The translations under genes and the position numbers were made by a program. The notes under the pieces were generated by a model that made no database searches, had not been told where the DNA came from, and saw only the letters and a list, made by a program, of their open reading frames with translations. DNA of 64,000 nucleotides from Rubellimicrobium mesophilum DSM 19309 (GTDB lineage Bacteria > Pseudomonadota > Alphaproteobacteria > Rhodobacterales > Rhodobacteraceae), in assembly GCF_000600335.2 (NCBI RefSeq), contig NZ_KK088543.1:1-64000 (forward strand). Direction: 5' to 3'. Of this stretch, positions 18,031-27,643 are shown piece by piece. Each line of letters starts with the position of its first letter. Positions within the stretch are counted from its first letter, which is position 1.

Positions 18031-20853
18031 TCACTGGCCCAGCCGTTCCAGCAGCGCCGGGACGTGGACCTGGTCCGACTTGTAGTTGCCCGTGAGCACG
18101 TGCATCACGAGGTTGACGCCGAAGCGCATCGCGTATTCCCGCTGCTCCTCGCCCGCCATGCCGCGCCCCACGGGGAGGAGCGGCATCCCGGTCTGATCGA
18201 CCGCCCAGGCCGCCGCCCAGTCGTTGCCGCCGACCACGACCGGCGTCACCCCGTCGTTGAGGTCGCGGAAGGGCATCCCCTCGGCCTGCTCGGCGTCGGG
18301 GGGCGAGGCCTCGACCCAGATCTCCGGGTCGTTGTAGCGGCCCGGGAACTCCTGCAGCAGGTAGAAGGTCCGCGTCAGCACATGGTCCTGCGGGATCGGC
18401 TCCAGCGGCGGGATGTCGAGCCCCCGGGCGATGGCCTGCAGCCGCTCGCCCTCTGGCGTGGCCGTCCCGAAGCCGCCCATGTCGGCGTCTCGCGTGTCGA
18501 AGAGGATCATGCCCCCGGTGGCGAGGTAGCGGTTCAGCTTCTCGTAGGCCTGCCGCGAGGGGATCGCCATGTCCGCCGTGACCGGCCAGTAGAGGAAGGG
18601 GAAGAACGACAGCTCGTCCGTCTCGATGTCCACGCCCTTCGGCTGCGCGGGCTCCACGGCGGTCCGCGCCCAGAGCACGTTCGACAGCCCCAGGAGTCCC
18701 GCCTCCGCGAGGTCGTCCACCTCCCTGTCGCCGGTGACGACATGGGCCAGCACCACCTGCTCCGTCGCGGCGAGCGCGAAGGCATCGGCCTCCGGGTCGG
18801 GCGCGGCCTCGGTCGAGGGCGCCTGCGCCGCCTCCTGCGCCTGCCCCGGCGCCGGGTGCCAGAGCATCGTCGCAAGCACCACCGCCGCCACCTTGGCCAC
18901 GCGCTGCTGCCCGCGCAGCCGCCCCGACAGCGCCAGCGACGCCAGCACGTCCGCGAGGAGGAGCGCCAGCGCGAAGGCCAGCAGCGCCCCCTTCAGCGGC
19001 AATTCCCGCACCACGTCGAGCCCTTCGAGGATCACCGACTCCGGCCAGGACGCCGGCTCCAGCACCATGTCCGCATCCACCGCGTTGACCGCGATCCGCC
19101 GGTCCTCGCCGGAATAGAGCCCCGGCGGCAGGTCCGGCCCCGCGCGCCCCTCGGCGATCCGCTCGCCCGGAACGCCCGGCTGGGTGTCGAGCTGCCGCAA
19201 CTCCCCATAGGCGTCGAGCGCCGACTCCGGCACCCAGGTCGTCCCCTCCAGCTCCGCCGCCGTGGCGGGCGCGGCACGGGACGACACCGAGAGCCGCTCC
19301 AGCATCGACACGAAGAGCCCGGAGAGCGGCAGGCTCGACCACTCGGCGTTGGCGGTGACGTGGAACAGCACGACCTGGCCCTCGCCCAGCGCCTTGCGCG
19401 TCACCAGCGGCGTCCCGTCGGTGAGCTGCGCGATCACCCTTTCGGCCAGCGTCGGGTCCGGCTGCGCCACCACCTGCGCGTTCACGGTCACGTCCTCCGG
19501 GATCGCCAGCCCGAAGAAGGGCGAGTCCTCGGTGAAGGGCGCGAGGGCCTTGGGCTCGCCCCAGCTCATCGCGCCCCCGACCGATCGCCCCCCCGCGCGC
19601 AGCCGCACCGGCAGGAGCGGGTCCTCCTCCGTCCGCGCGAGGTCCGAGGCCGCAAGGCGCGGCCCCGCGAAGCGCAGCAGCAGCCCGCCGCCTTCGACCC
19701 ACTCGGACAGGTCCTCGGCCTCGCCCTCGGCGAGTTGCGCCACGTCCGCCAGCACGATCACGTCGGGGTTGGCGAGGATCACGTCCGACAGCGTCCCTTC
19801 CACGAGGTCGGCGTTCGGGGCCAGCGCCTCGCGCAGGTAGTGGAGCGGGTCCAGCAGATCCAACTGCTCCCGTTCCCCCGCGCCGCCCGCCACGAGGCCC
19901 ACCTCGCGCCGCCGCAGCGCGTCGTCGGTCAGCGACACCGCCGCCGCCGAGCGGACGCCCGGCAGCTCGAACCGCGTCACGCGGTTCCTCAGCTCCGCCG
20001 GAAGCTCCAGCTCCACCTGGGCCTCTGCCGCCCCCGCCTCGAAGGCCAGCGTCGCCGTCGCAAGCTGCCGCTCGGCCCCGGCGGGATCGAGCCCGATGGC
20101 CGCGACGGGCACCTCGGCGGCGGGTCCGGTCGGCGTCCGAGTGGCCGAGAGCACGATCCGCCCCTCCTCGAAGGTCGCGGGCTTCAGCGCCACGACCTGC
20201 CGGGGCGCCTGCACCACGGTCACGGTCCCCTTGTCCTCCAAGGCCTGCAGCAGCGCCTCGCGCCCCTCACGCGCCAAGCCGTCCGACAGCCAGACCGTGT
20301 CGAACCCACCCTCGACCGAGGTCAGCGCCTCGGCCCAGTCCGCATCCGCCTCGGGCGAGGGCAGCCACGGCCTGGGCGCGAGGTTCGGCAACCCTTGCGC
20401 CGCGACCTCGCCGTCGTTGAACACCGGCGCCCCCTCGGGCGGCGTCGTCAGCGCCACCACGGCGGCGGTGCGCCCGTCCCGCGTGGCCTCGCCCAGCAGG
20501 GCCTCGGCCCGGTCCATCCGCGCCGACCAGTCCCGCGCGTCCGCCCAGGTCCCGTCGAGCAGCACGAGGAGCGGCCCAGACCCGCCCCGGTCCTCGCGCG
20601 GGTTCAGGATCGGCCCCGCGAAGCCCAGGATCACCGCGCCGACCGCGACGATGCGGATCAGCATCAGCCACCAGGGCGTGCGGTCCGCCTGTGCCTCGCG
20701 GTCCTCCAGGCCCAGGAGCAGCGCCACCCCCGGGAACCGCCGCCGGATCGGCGCCGGCGGCACCGCCCGCAGGATCAGCCACAGGATCGGCAGCACCACC
20801 AGCCCCAGCAGGAGCCACGGCGCCGTGAAGCCCAGGGGTCCCAGCGTCCACAT
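18031..20853 (-). CDS. DUF4159 domain protein with N-terminal BatA-like region
   Basis: A 940-residue membrane protein. The N-terminal 90 residues are BatA-like (GFTAPWLLLGLVVLPILWLIL, then a second helix after DRTPWWLMLIRI), followed by a VWA-like domain (LLVLLDGTWADAR). Another hydrophobic segment lies near residue 640. The last 210 residues are the DUF4159 domain, with FFPFLYWPVTADMAIPS, GGMILFDTRDADMGG and FGVNLVMHVLTGNYKSDQVH. The ATG overlaps the stop of the DUF58 gene by one base (TGATG), showing translational coupling. Such proteins accompany MoxR ATPases and probably act at the inner membrane and periplasm in envelope assembly or stress. Confidence 0.88.
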   Translation of the reverse strand: MWTLGPLGFTAPWLLLGLVVLPILWLILRAVPPAPIRRRFPGVALLLGLEDREAQADRTPWWLMLIRIVAVGAVILGFAGPILNPREDRGGSGPLLVLLDGTWADARDWSARMDRAEALLGEATRDGRTAAVVALTTPPEGAPVFNDGEVAAQGLPNLAPRPWLPSPEADADWAEALTSVEGGFDTVWLSDGLAREGREALLQALEDKGTVTVVQAPRQVVALKPATFEEGRIVLSATRTPTGPAAEVPVAAIGLDPAGAERQLATATLAFEAGAAEAQVELELPAELRNRVTRFELPGVRSAAAVSLTDDALRRREVGLVAGGAGEREQLDLLDPLHYLREALAPNADLVEGTLSDVILANPDVIVLADVAQLAEGEAEDLSEWVEGGGLLLRFAGPRLAASDLARTEEDPLLPVRLRAGGRSVGGAMSWGEPKALAPFTEDSPFFGLAIPEDVTVNAQVVAQPDPTLAERVIAQLTDGTPLVTRKALGEGQVVLFHVTANAEWSSLPLSGLFVSMLERLSVSSRAAPATAAELEGTTWVPESALDAYGELRQLDTQPGVPGERIAEGRAGPDLPPGLYSGEDRRIAVNAVDADMVLEPASWPESVILEGLDVVRELPLKGALLAFALALLLADVLASLALSGRLRGQQRVAKVAAVVLATMLWHPAPGQAQEAAQAPSTEAAPDPEADAFALAATEQVVLAHVVTGDREVDDLAEAGLLGLSNVLWARTAVEPAQPKGVDIETDELSFFPFLYWPVTADMAIPSRQAYEKLNRYLATGGMILFDTRDADMGGFGTATPEGERLQAIARGLDIPPLEPIPQDHVLTRTFYLLQEFPGRYNDPEIWVEASPPDAEQAEGMPFRDLNDGVTPVVVGGNDWAAAWAVDQTGMPLLPVGRGMAGEEQREYAMRFGVNLVMHVLTGNYKSDQVHVPALLERLGQ

Positions 20854-21731
20854 CAGGCGCGCCGCTCCAGGGCCGCGTGGAGCCACAGCAGCGCCGTCGC
20901 GGGCGGCGTGCTCGTGTGGTGGGTGCTGAACATCCAGCCGGTCGCGCGGGCAAGGTCACGCAGCCGCGCCTTCCGGCCGGCCAGCCGCTCCAGGTAGCGG
21001 ATGCGCAATTCCCCCGCCTTCAGCGTCTCGTGCCGCATCCCGCCGCCCATGCTCTCGAAGATGGTGCGGCCCAGGAACGGGAAGGCCTCCTCCTGCGGGT
21101 CGAGCACCTGCAGCAGCGCCCCCTTGATCCCTCGGTCCGCCGCCTCGGCCACCGCGTGCTCGACCGGCGCCGGGTCGCCCAGGAAGTCCGACACGAACAG
21201 CGCCCGCGAGCGCGGCGGCATCCCGGCGGTGTCCGGCGCGACATACTCGCCCCCCTGATCCTCCGCCAACGCCTCGGTCAGCCGCGTCAGCATCGTCGTC
21301 CCCCGGCGCGGCGGCAGCCCGCTGGCCCCGCCCATCCCGACCCGCTCCCCCCCACGCACGAGGAGGATCGCAGCGGCCAACGCCAGCACCCGCGCCCGGT
21401 GCGCCTTGGTCGGATGCTTCGGCTCCGAGGCAAAGGCCATGGACCGGCCCCGGTCCACCCAGACCATCACGGTCTGCGCCGTCTGCCATTCCTTGTCCTG
21501 CACGAAGGCCGTGTCCGCGCGCCCCGACCGCCGCCAGTCGATGGCCCGCGAATCGTCCCCCGGCTGCGCCGCGCGATACTGCCAGAAGTCCGCGCCCATG
21601 CCCGCGCGCCGGCGCCCATGCTCCCCCAGGACCACGGTCGCCGCGAGGTGCTGCGCCTCGGCCAACAGCGCGGGCAGCGGCGCCGAGAGCCCCTCGGCCT
21701 CGGCGCGCAGGCTGGCGGAGGCTTCCGTCAC
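20853..21731 (-). CDS. DUF58 domain protein
   Basis: A 292-residue protein of the DUF58 family, partner of MoxR ATPases. The diagnostic segment is FWQYRAAQPGDDSRAIDWRRSGR, followed by VWVDRGRSMAF and LFVSDFLGDP, which form the VWA-like part. It starts inside the last codons of moxR (4-base overlap) and ends one base inside the next gene. Its role is probably to bind or present substrates to the MoxR chaperone. Confidence 0.93.
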   Translation of the reverse strand: MTEASASLRAEAEGLSAPLPALLAEAQHLAATVVLGEHGRRRAGMGADFWQYRAAQPGDDSRAIDWRRSGRADTAFVQDKEWQTAQTVMVWVDRGRSMAFASEPKHPTKAHRARVLALAAAILLVRGGERVGMGGASGLPPRRGTTMLTRLTEALAEDQGGEYVAPDTAGMPPRSRALFVSDFLGDPAPVEHAVAEAADRGIKGALLQVLDPQEEAFPFLGRTIFESMGGGMRHETLKAGELRIRYLERLAGRKARLRDLARATGWMFSTHHTSTPPATALLWLHAALERRA

Positions 21732-22732
21732 GCGGCGGCCTCGACCCGCGTCGTCTCGGTGGCGACACGCTCGATGAGGCCGGTGAGGTCGGCCCCTTGG
21801 GCGCGAGCCCCGAAGCTGAGCGCCATCCGGTGCTCCAGCACCGGCACCGCGAGCTTCCTAACGTCCTCCGGCGACGGCGCGAGCCGTCCCGTCAGCAGCG
21901 CCTCGGCGCGCACCGCGAGCATGAGCGCCTGCGCCGCGCGGGGACCCGGCCCCCAGGCCACCTGCTCGTTGACGTAAGCAGGCGCCGCCGAATCCCCCGG
22001 ACGGCAGGCGCGCACGAGGTCGAGGATCATCTCCACGATGGCCTCGCCCACCGGCATCCGCCGCAGCAGCGTCTGCGCCGCCAGGAGCTCGCCCCCGGTG
22101 AAGACCGCCGTCGCCTGTGCGTCCTCGGCGCCGGTGGTGGCCAGCAGGATCTCCCTCTCCGTCGCGCGGGTGGGGTAGGGGACATCGACCTGCACGAGGA
22201 AGCGGTCGAGCTGCGCCTCGGGCAGGGGATAGGTCCCCTCCTGCTCGATGGGGTTCTGGGTGGCGAGGACGTGGAAGGGCACCCCCAGCGGCCGGTGCTG
22301 GCCCGCGATCGTCACCTCCCGCTCCTGCATCGCCTGGAGGAGCGCCGACTGCGTCCGGGGCGAGGCGCGGTTGATCTCGTCGGCCATCAGGAGCTGGCAG
22401 AAGATCGGCCCCGGGATGAAGCGGAAGCCCCGCGTCCCGTCGGCGGCGGTCTCCAGCACCTCGCTCCCCAGGATGTCGGCCGGCATCAGGTCCGGCGTGA
22501 ACTGGATGCGCCCGCCCTGGAGCCCCATCACTGTCGCCAGCGTATCCACGAGCCGCGTCTTGCCCAGCCCCGGCAGGCCCACCAGCAGCGCGTGCCCGCC
22601 GCACAGGAGCGCCGTCAAGGTCAGGTCCACGACCCGCTCCTGCCCGATGAAGCGCCGACTGATGCTGCTCCGCGCCTGCGCGAGCCGCTCCTCCAGGGCC
22701 TCGATCCGACCGACCAGATCCGCATCGGCCAT
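21728..22732 (-). CDS. MoxR family AAA+ ATPase
   Basis: A 334-residue AAA+ ATPase. Walker A GLPGLGKT is at residues 52-59, Walker B LLMADEINRA follows the segment FTPDLMPADILGSEV, and the sensor 1 region is FHVLATQNPIEQEGTYPLPEAQLDRF. MoxR ATPases act as chaperones that activate or insert partner proteins, here the three downstream gene products. ATG at 22732 is preceded by GGGGAGA and starts at MADADLVGRIEALEERLAQARSS. It is the first gene of the operon and divergent from a DUF1285 gene 57 bases away. Confidence 0.95.
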   Translation of the reverse strand: MADADLVGRIEALEERLAQARSSISRRFIGQERVVDLTLTALLCGGHALLVGLPGLGKTRLVDTLATVMGLQGGRIQFTPDLMPADILGSEVLETAADGTRGFRFIPGPIFCQLLMADEINRASPRTQSALLQAMQEREVTIAGQHRPLGVPFHVLATQNPIEQEGTYPLPEAQLDRFLVQVDVPYPTRATEREILLATTGAEDAQATAVFTGGELLAAQTLLRRMPVGEAIVEMILDLVRACRPGDSAAPAYVNEQVAWGPGPRAAQALMLAVRAEALLTGRLAPSPEDVRKLAVPVLEHRMALSFGARAQGADLTGLIERVATETTRVEAAA

Positions 22733-22789
22733 GACAACTCTCCCCTGAGGCCCTACTTTCGGCTTCAATGAGTAGAGTGGTCATTCGGG

Positions 22790-23389
22790 ATGGGGAAGAC
22801 AAAGAAGAGTGAGACAAGTGTCAGCGCCGCCCCTTCGGCGGACGGCCTGATGAAGGCGGCGTCCCAGGCCGCGCCCAGGCGGGGCCTGCCGCCGGTGCAC
22901 CTGTGGAACCCACCCCATTGCGGCGACATCGACATGAGGATCGCCCGCGACGGGACGTGGTTCTACCTCGGCACCCCCATCGGCCGCCCCGCCATGGTGC
23001 GGCTCTTCTCCACGATCCTGCGCAAGGACCCGGACGGCTACGTCCTCGTGACGCCGGTCGAGAAGGTCGGCATCGCCGTGGACGACGCCCCCTTCGTCGC
23101 CGTGGACGTGGAGGCCGGGGGAGGCGCCCTCACCTTCCGCACCAACGTGGACGAGGAGGTGACGGCCGGTCCCGACCACCCGATCCGCGTGGAGCGCGAC
23201 CGGGACACCGGCGAGCCCTCGCCCTACATCCTCGTCCGCGCGAACCTCGAGGCGCTGATCGACCGCAAGACCTTCTACCGCCTCGTGGACCTTGGCGAGG
23301 TGCGTGGGCACGAGGGCGCCGACTGGTTCGGCGTGACCTCGCAGGGGACGTTCTTCCCGATCATCCCGGCGGCCGAGCTGCCGGATTAG
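22790..23389 (+). CDS. DUF1285 family protein
   Basis: A 199-residue soluble protein of the DUF1285 family. PPVHLWNPPHCGDIDMRIARDGTW marks the domain start, and FSTILRKDPDGYVLVTPVEKVGI and the terminal YRLVDLG and FFPIIPAAEL segments follow. The N-terminal 25 residues are low-complexity. The function is unknown. It is the divergent neighbour of the moxR operon, a setting seen in related genomes. Confidence 0.92.
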   Translation: MGKTKKSETSVSAAPSADGLMKAASQAAPRRGLPPVHLWNPPHCGDIDMRIARDGTWFYLGTPIGRPAMVRLFSTILRKDPDGYVLVTPVEKVGIAVDDAPFVAVDVEAGGGALTFRTNVDEEVTAGPDHPIRVERDRDTGEPSPYILVRANLEALIDRKTFYRLVDLGEVRGHEGADWFGVTSQGTFFPIIPAAELPD

Positions 23390-23465
23390 GACGGCATCCG
23401 AGCGGAGCGTCCCTCCAAGGCCCCTCGACCGCCGTGCCCGGACGTTGTCCGATTTCTTTCCCGCC

Positions 23466-23481
23466 GTTAACGGTTTCTTAG
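23466..23481. promoter_or_regulatory. CtrA-like site TTAA-N7-TTAG in a convergent intergenic region
   Basis: GTTAACGGTTTCTTAG resembles the alphaproteobacterial CtrA consensus TTAA-N7-TTAA with one mismatch. It lies between the stops of the DUF1285 gene and the EamA gene, where no start codon obviously uses it. The first 13 bases recur exactly at 47262-47274. Confidence 0.4.
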
Positions 23482-23581
23482 CATATTCCTGCCAAGGTGA
23501 ACCCGTCCCCGGGTGGCCGCCCGGCGGGGTATGGGAAGCTGCGCCCGCCCTCCGGGGGACGCCCTGGAACGGGATGCCGCC

Positions 23582-24493
23582 CTACCGCTGCGCCAGCAGC
23601 ACGCCCCCTGCCACGATGGCTGCGCCCAGCGCCTGCGTCCAGGACCAGTCGCCGCCCAGCGCCACCATGATGAGCATGACGTAGAAGGGCGCCACGTTGA
23701 TGTGGAAGCTCGCCAGCGCCACGCCGATCCGCCGGATGCCCAGGACGAAGAGGAACTGCGACACCGCCATCCCGCCCATCCCGTAGACCGCGAGGAGCCC
23801 GAGGTCGCGCGGCGCGAAGGGATGCGCCGGCAGCGCCGCCTGTCCCACTGCCAGCGCCACGAGAAGCACCGCCAGGGTCCCGACGAAGGCCCCGACCATG
23901 ATGGACGAGGTCTGCGCCAGCGCCGAGCGGCCGGGCAGGCTCCGGACCGTCTCGTGGCTTCCCCAGGAGTAGAGGAGGCAGGACAGCACCGCGAGCGCGC
24001 CGCCGAGGAGCAGGTGCCCCTCGCCGCCCCCGCCGCCCATCGTCGCGACGACCCCGCCCAGGATGCTCGCGCCCAGGCCCCAGACGAAGGACCGCGTGAG
24101 CGGCTTGCGCTCCAAGGCCCACTCCACCACCGTCGCCGTCAGCGGCGAGACCGAGGCGATCACCGCCACCGTCACCGGGTCCGTCACCGCCTGCGCGAAG
24201 ATCAGCGCCACTGCCGCGCCGCCGATCCCGATCCCACCCACGAGGAGGCAGCGCCCCCAGGGCAGGCCCCTCGGCCAGCCCTCGACCGCCACCCAGACGG
24301 GAAGCAGAAGCAGCAGCGCCATGGCGAATCGCGCGGGCACCAGCGCGAAGGGCTGCCAGGTCTCAAGGAGCCCCTCTGCTGCCGGGAATCCCGCCGCCCA
24401 GATCGCCATCGAGGCCGCCGCGAGCAGGTTCCCCGAGAGCAGCCCGTCGCGCCGGGCGGGGGCGTCGGAGGCGGGCAGGGGGCGGGCGGTCAT
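23582..24493 (-). CDS. EamA family (DMT) transporter
   Basis: A 303-residue drug/metabolite transporter with about ten hydrophobic helices in two EamA repeats; each repeat has the usual AxxxxAxP-like beginning (MAIWAAGFPAAEGLL in repeat 1). The substrate is unknown; family members export amino acids, metabolites or drugs across the inner membrane. ATG at 24493 follows GAGGTG and removes an implausible 45-residue extension. It is divergent from the hydroxypyruvate isomerase gene. Confidence 0.9.
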   Translation of the reverse strand: MTARPLPASDAPARRDGLLSGNLLAAASMAIWAAGFPAAEGLLETWQPFALVPARFAMALLLLLPVWVAVEGWPRGLPWGRCLLVGGIGIGGAAVALIFAQAVTDPVTVAVIASVSPLTATVVEWALERKPLTRSFVWGLGASILGGVVATMGGGGGEGHLLLGGALAVLSCLLYSWGSHETVRSLPGRSALAQTSSIMVGAFVGTLAVLLVALAVGQAALPAHPFAPRDLGLLAVYGMGGMAVSQFLFVLGIRRIGVALASFHINVAPFYVMLIMVALGGDWSWTQALGAAIVAGGVLLAQR

Positions 24494-24651
24494 GGGGCAC
24501 CTCGAACGGCACGGACCCGCCGCAGCTAGCACGGCCCGGACGGCGGGGCGAGGGGCGGAGGCGTCACCGCCGGGTCGGTTCCCGACCTTGGTCCCGGGGG
24601 ATTGGCAGGGCCCGCCCCGCCCGCGCATGATGGCGGCGCCCGGAGGACCCG

Positions 24652-25434
24652 ATGCCCCGCTTCTGCGCCAACCTGTCCATGCTCTTCACCGAGCTGCCGC
24701 TCCTCGAGCGCTTCGCGGCGGCCCGCGCCGCCGGCTTCGAGGGGGTGGAGATCCTCTTCCCCTACGACGACCCCGTGCCCCTGATGCAGGAGCAGCTCGA
24801 CCGCACCGGCCTGACGCTGGTCCTCATCAACTGCCCGCCGCCCAATTATGCGGGCGGCCCCCGGGGCTTCGCCGCCATCCCGGGCCTGGAGGAGCGCTTC
24901 CGCTCCGACTTCCGCCGCGCCGCCCGCTACGTCGCCGCCCTGGGCGCGCGCCACCTGCACGTCATGGCCGGGACCACCGAGGGCCCCGAGGCGCGCGCCA
25001 CCTTCGTGCGCAACCTCGCCTGGGCCGCGCGCGCCGCCCCGCGCCTCCAGCTCACCATCGAGCCCATCAACCAGGCCGACATGCCGGGCTACTTCCTGAG
25101 CGATTTCGCCCTCGCCGTCGACATCCTCCAGGAGGTCGGCGCCCCGAACCTCCGCCTCCAGTTCGACGCCTACCACGCGCACCGCATCACCGGCGACGTG
25201 CTGGCCACCTGGGAGGAGGTCCGCCCCCTCGTCGCCCATGTCCAGGTCGCGGGCCACCCCGGCCGCCACGAGCCCGAGGGGGGCGAGATCGACTACCCCG
25301 CCTTCTTCGCCTGCCTCGACGCCGACGGCTACGGCGGCTGGGTCAGCGGCGAATACCGGCCCCGGGCGGACACCGAGGCCGGCCTCGCCTGGCTCCGTGG
25401 CCCTAGCGGTCCAGGCTCTCCGACAGCCGCATGA
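24652..25434 (+). CDS. hyi: Hydroxypyruvate isomerase family protein
   Basis: A 260-residue TIM-barrel protein of the hydroxypyruvate isomerase/OtnI type. CANLSMLFTELPLLERFAAARAAGFEGVEILFPY is the family start, and LTIEPINQADMPGYFL contributes the metal-binding glutamate with PNLRLQFDAYH and HVQVAGHPGRHEP. It would interconvert hydroxypyruvate and tartronate semialdehyde in glyoxylate or glycerate metabolism, consistent with glcDEF nearby. Its stop overlaps the 3' end of the convergent VWA gene by 32 bases. Confidence 0.9.
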   Translation: MPRFCANLSMLFTELPLLERFAAARAAGFEGVEILFPYDDPVPLMQEQLDRTGLTLVLINCPPPNYAGGPRGFAAIPGLEERFRSDFRRAARYVAALGARHLHVMAGTTEGPEARATFVRNLAWAARAAPRLQLTIEPINQADMPGYFLSDFALAVDILQEVGAPNLRLQFDAYHAHRITGDVLATWEEVRPLVAHVQVAGHPGRHEPEGGEIDYPAFFACLDADGYGGWVSGEYRPRADTEAGLAWLRGPSGPGSPTAA

Positions 25435-27643
25435 GCTGCACCGCCTCGGTCCGGTAGCCGTAGGGGTCCTCGCCCCGGCTCGCATTGGCGAGCTCGATGG
25501 CGTCCTCGTAGCCCCAGCCTCCCAGCCACTGCTCCTCCCCGCGCAGGAGCTGGCCCCAGCCCGCGACGGCGGCGGCAAAGCGCGCCTCCTGCCCAGCGGG
25601 CTCCTCCCCGGTGATCGGCGTCTCCCGAAGCGCGCTCTCCGTCCCGCCCGGCTCCTTCCAGCGCAACCGCAGGAAGCCCAGCTCGCCCTCCGTGCCCGTG
25701 GGCGCCGCCCCGGGCTCGGACGCGACCGCCTGAGGCTGGTAGCGCAGCGGGTCGGTCATCCGCGCGGGGCTCCCCACCGGCGTCACCTCGTAGATCGCCG
25801 TGACCGCGTGCCCGGCCCCCAGCTCCCCGGCATCCACGCGGTCGTTGCTGAAGTCCTCGCGCCGCAAGGCCCGCGTCTCGTAGCCGATCAGCCGGTATTC
25901 CGCGACCGTGGCGGGGTTCCACTCCACCTGCACCTTCACGTCCTGCGCGATGGGGAAGAGCTCGCCCGTCAACTGGTCCACCAGCACCTTCTGCGCCTCG
26001 GAGAGCGAGTCGATGTAGGCCGCCTGCCCGTTGCCGTTCTGCGCCAGCGCCTGCATCACCGCGTCGTCGAGGTTCCCGCGCCCGAAGCCCAGCACCGACA
26101 GGAAGGCGCCCGACTCCCGCTCCTTCGCGATGTAGTCCTCCAGCGCGGACGGATCGGAGAGCCCCACGTTGAAGTCCCCGTCCGTCGCCAGGATCACCCG
26201 CGTGACCTCGCCGTCGCCCTCCATGCCCTTCGCCACGTCATAGGCCTGTTCCAGCCCACCCTGCCCGTTGGTGGACCCCCCGGCCATCAGCCCGTTCAGC
26301 GCGGCCAGGATACCCGTCCGGTCGCTCGCCGGTGTCGGCGGCAGCACGAGCCCCGCGCTCCCCGCGTAGGTCACGATGGCCACCTGATCCCCGGGCCGGA
26401 GCTGGTCCACCATCAGCCCGAAGCTCTGCTTGAGGAGGGGAAGCTTGCTCGCGTCCTCCATGCTCCCCGAGGTATCGATCAGGAACACGAGGTTCAGCGG
26501 CGGCCGGTCCTCCACCGCCGGCATCTCGCCCTGGAGGTCGATGGCCACGAGCTCCGTGTCCGGGTTCCACGGCGTCGGCATGACGCTGACGGTCGGATGG
26601 AACGGCCCCTCGCCGGGCTCGGGCGCGGCGTAGTCGTAGGGGAAGTAGTTGACCATCTCCTCGATCCGCACCGCCTCCGGGGGCGGCAGGACGCCAGAGA
26701 GAAGCGACTGCCGCACCACCGCATAGGAGGCCGTGTCCACGTCGATGGAGAAGGTCGAGACCGGCTCCTCCGCCGTGACCTTGAGAGGGTTGGGCTCGTC
26801 GTTCGAGAAGGCCTCGGTGTTCGGCTCGGGCGGCGGAAGCCACTGCTCCTCGGGCGCGCGGAGGCCGAACGTCGACATCCCCGTCCCCGGCTGCGCGAGG
26901 ATGCCGGCCACCGCTCCCGCCGGAGGCGCCGAGGGGGCGGCGTAGGACTCGGCCTCCCCGAGCACCTGGGGCGCCGCTTCGTCCGCCATGGCGTTCCCGT
27001 AGTCGGACGCCGCCTGCTCCTGCGCCACTGCATCCGTGTCGGCGGGCCGGGCCTCGCGCGCCGGGGCGCCGGCGGGCGGCGCCTCCTCCCGGGCCACCTG
27101 CGCGGTCACGGCAGGCGCGGGCTCGGGGGTCGGAGCCACGTCGTCGGCCAGCGTGTCCGCCTCCGGCACCTGCAGGCGGGCCGCCTCGACGACGGCTGCA
27201 CCGTCCTCGGTCCCGGGTCCGCTCTTGAGCGTTGCCGTCGCGGTCGTTCGCCCGCCTCCACCGGATGCCTCGGGCTGCGAGATCGGCTCGGGCGCGGCGG
27301 TCCCCGGTCCCGTCGGCTGCTCGGGCCGCGCCATGCGCTCGCCCCGCTCCCAGACCTCGCGCCCCACCGGCGTCATCACCAGGAACCCGCAGGCCACCAG
27401 CGCCGTGGTCGCGGTCAGCGCCCCCCGGCTCGTCAACGCGTTCAGCATCCTCTTCACTCCCGTCCAGACGCCCCCCTGGCGTTCGGGAGTGGGACGCGCG
27501 GCCTGCACCGTCCCTTGGAGCCGGTCGAAGTTTTCCTGCGCGAGCCGCAGATGCGCCGCCCTCGTCCCGGGGTCGGGCCGTGGCGTCGCCGCGTCCCAGG
27601 CCCCCTTCATCTCGTCGAGGTCGAAGTCGTCGTCGGGCGTCAT
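25403..27643 (-). CDS. Membrane-anchored VWA domain protein (YfbK-like), coupled to an ECF sigma factor
   Basis: A 746-residue protein. The first 70 residues are polar and probably cytoplasmic, one transmembrane helix follows at about 74-92, then a Pro/Ala/Glu-rich linker to residue 270. The C-terminal half is a YfbK-like unit: STFSIDVDTASYAVVRQ, a VWA domain with the MIDAS motif DTSGS at 390-394, and a C-terminal DUF3520-like part with ELGAGHAVTAIYEV and YGYRTEAVQLM. The ATG overlaps the stop of the sigma factor gene (TGATG). The topology resembles that of membrane anti-sigma factors, so it may sense or control the sigma factor; that role is an inference. Confidence 0.88.
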   Translation of the reverse strand: MTPDDDFDLDEMKGAWDAATPRPDPGTRAAHLRLAQENFDRLQGTVQAARPTPERQGGVWTGVKRMLNALTSRGALTATTALVACGFLVMTPVGREVWERGERMARPEQPTGPGTAAPEPISQPEASGGGGRTTATATLKSGPGTEDGAAVVEAARLQVPEADTLADDVAPTPEPAPAVTAQVAREEAPPAGAPAREARPADTDAVAQEQAASDYGNAMADEAAPQVLGEAESYAAPSAPPAGAVAGILAQPGTGMSTFGLRAPEEQWLPPPEPNTEAFSNDEPNPLKVTAEEPVSTFSIDVDTASYAVVRQSLLSGVLPPPEAVRIEEMVNYFPYDYAAPEPGEGPFHPTVSVMPTPWNPDTELVAIDLQGEMPAVEDRPPLNLVFLIDTSGSMEDASKLPLLKQSFGLMVDQLRPGDQVAIVTYAGSAGLVLPPTPASDRTGILAALNGLMAGGSTNGQGGLEQAYDVAKGMEGDGEVTRVILATDGDFNVGLSDPSALEDYIAKERESGAFLSVLGFGRGNLDDAVMQALAQNGNGQAAYIDSLSEAQKVLVDQLTGELFPIAQDVKVQVEWNPATVAEYRLIGYETRALRREDFSNDRVDAGELGAGHAVTAIYEVTPVGSPARMTDPLRYQPQAVASEPGAAPTGTEGELGFLRLRWKEPGGTESALRETPITGEEPAGQEARFAAAVAGWGQLLRGEEQWLGGWGYEDAIELANASRGEDPYGYRTEAVQLMRLSESLDR

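Noticed and set aside
16357-20997. A 1546-codon plus-strand frame opposite the moxR operon
   Set aside because: It is a GC-rich shadow of the DUF4159 and VWA genes, full of Arg/His/Pro, with no domain or binding site.
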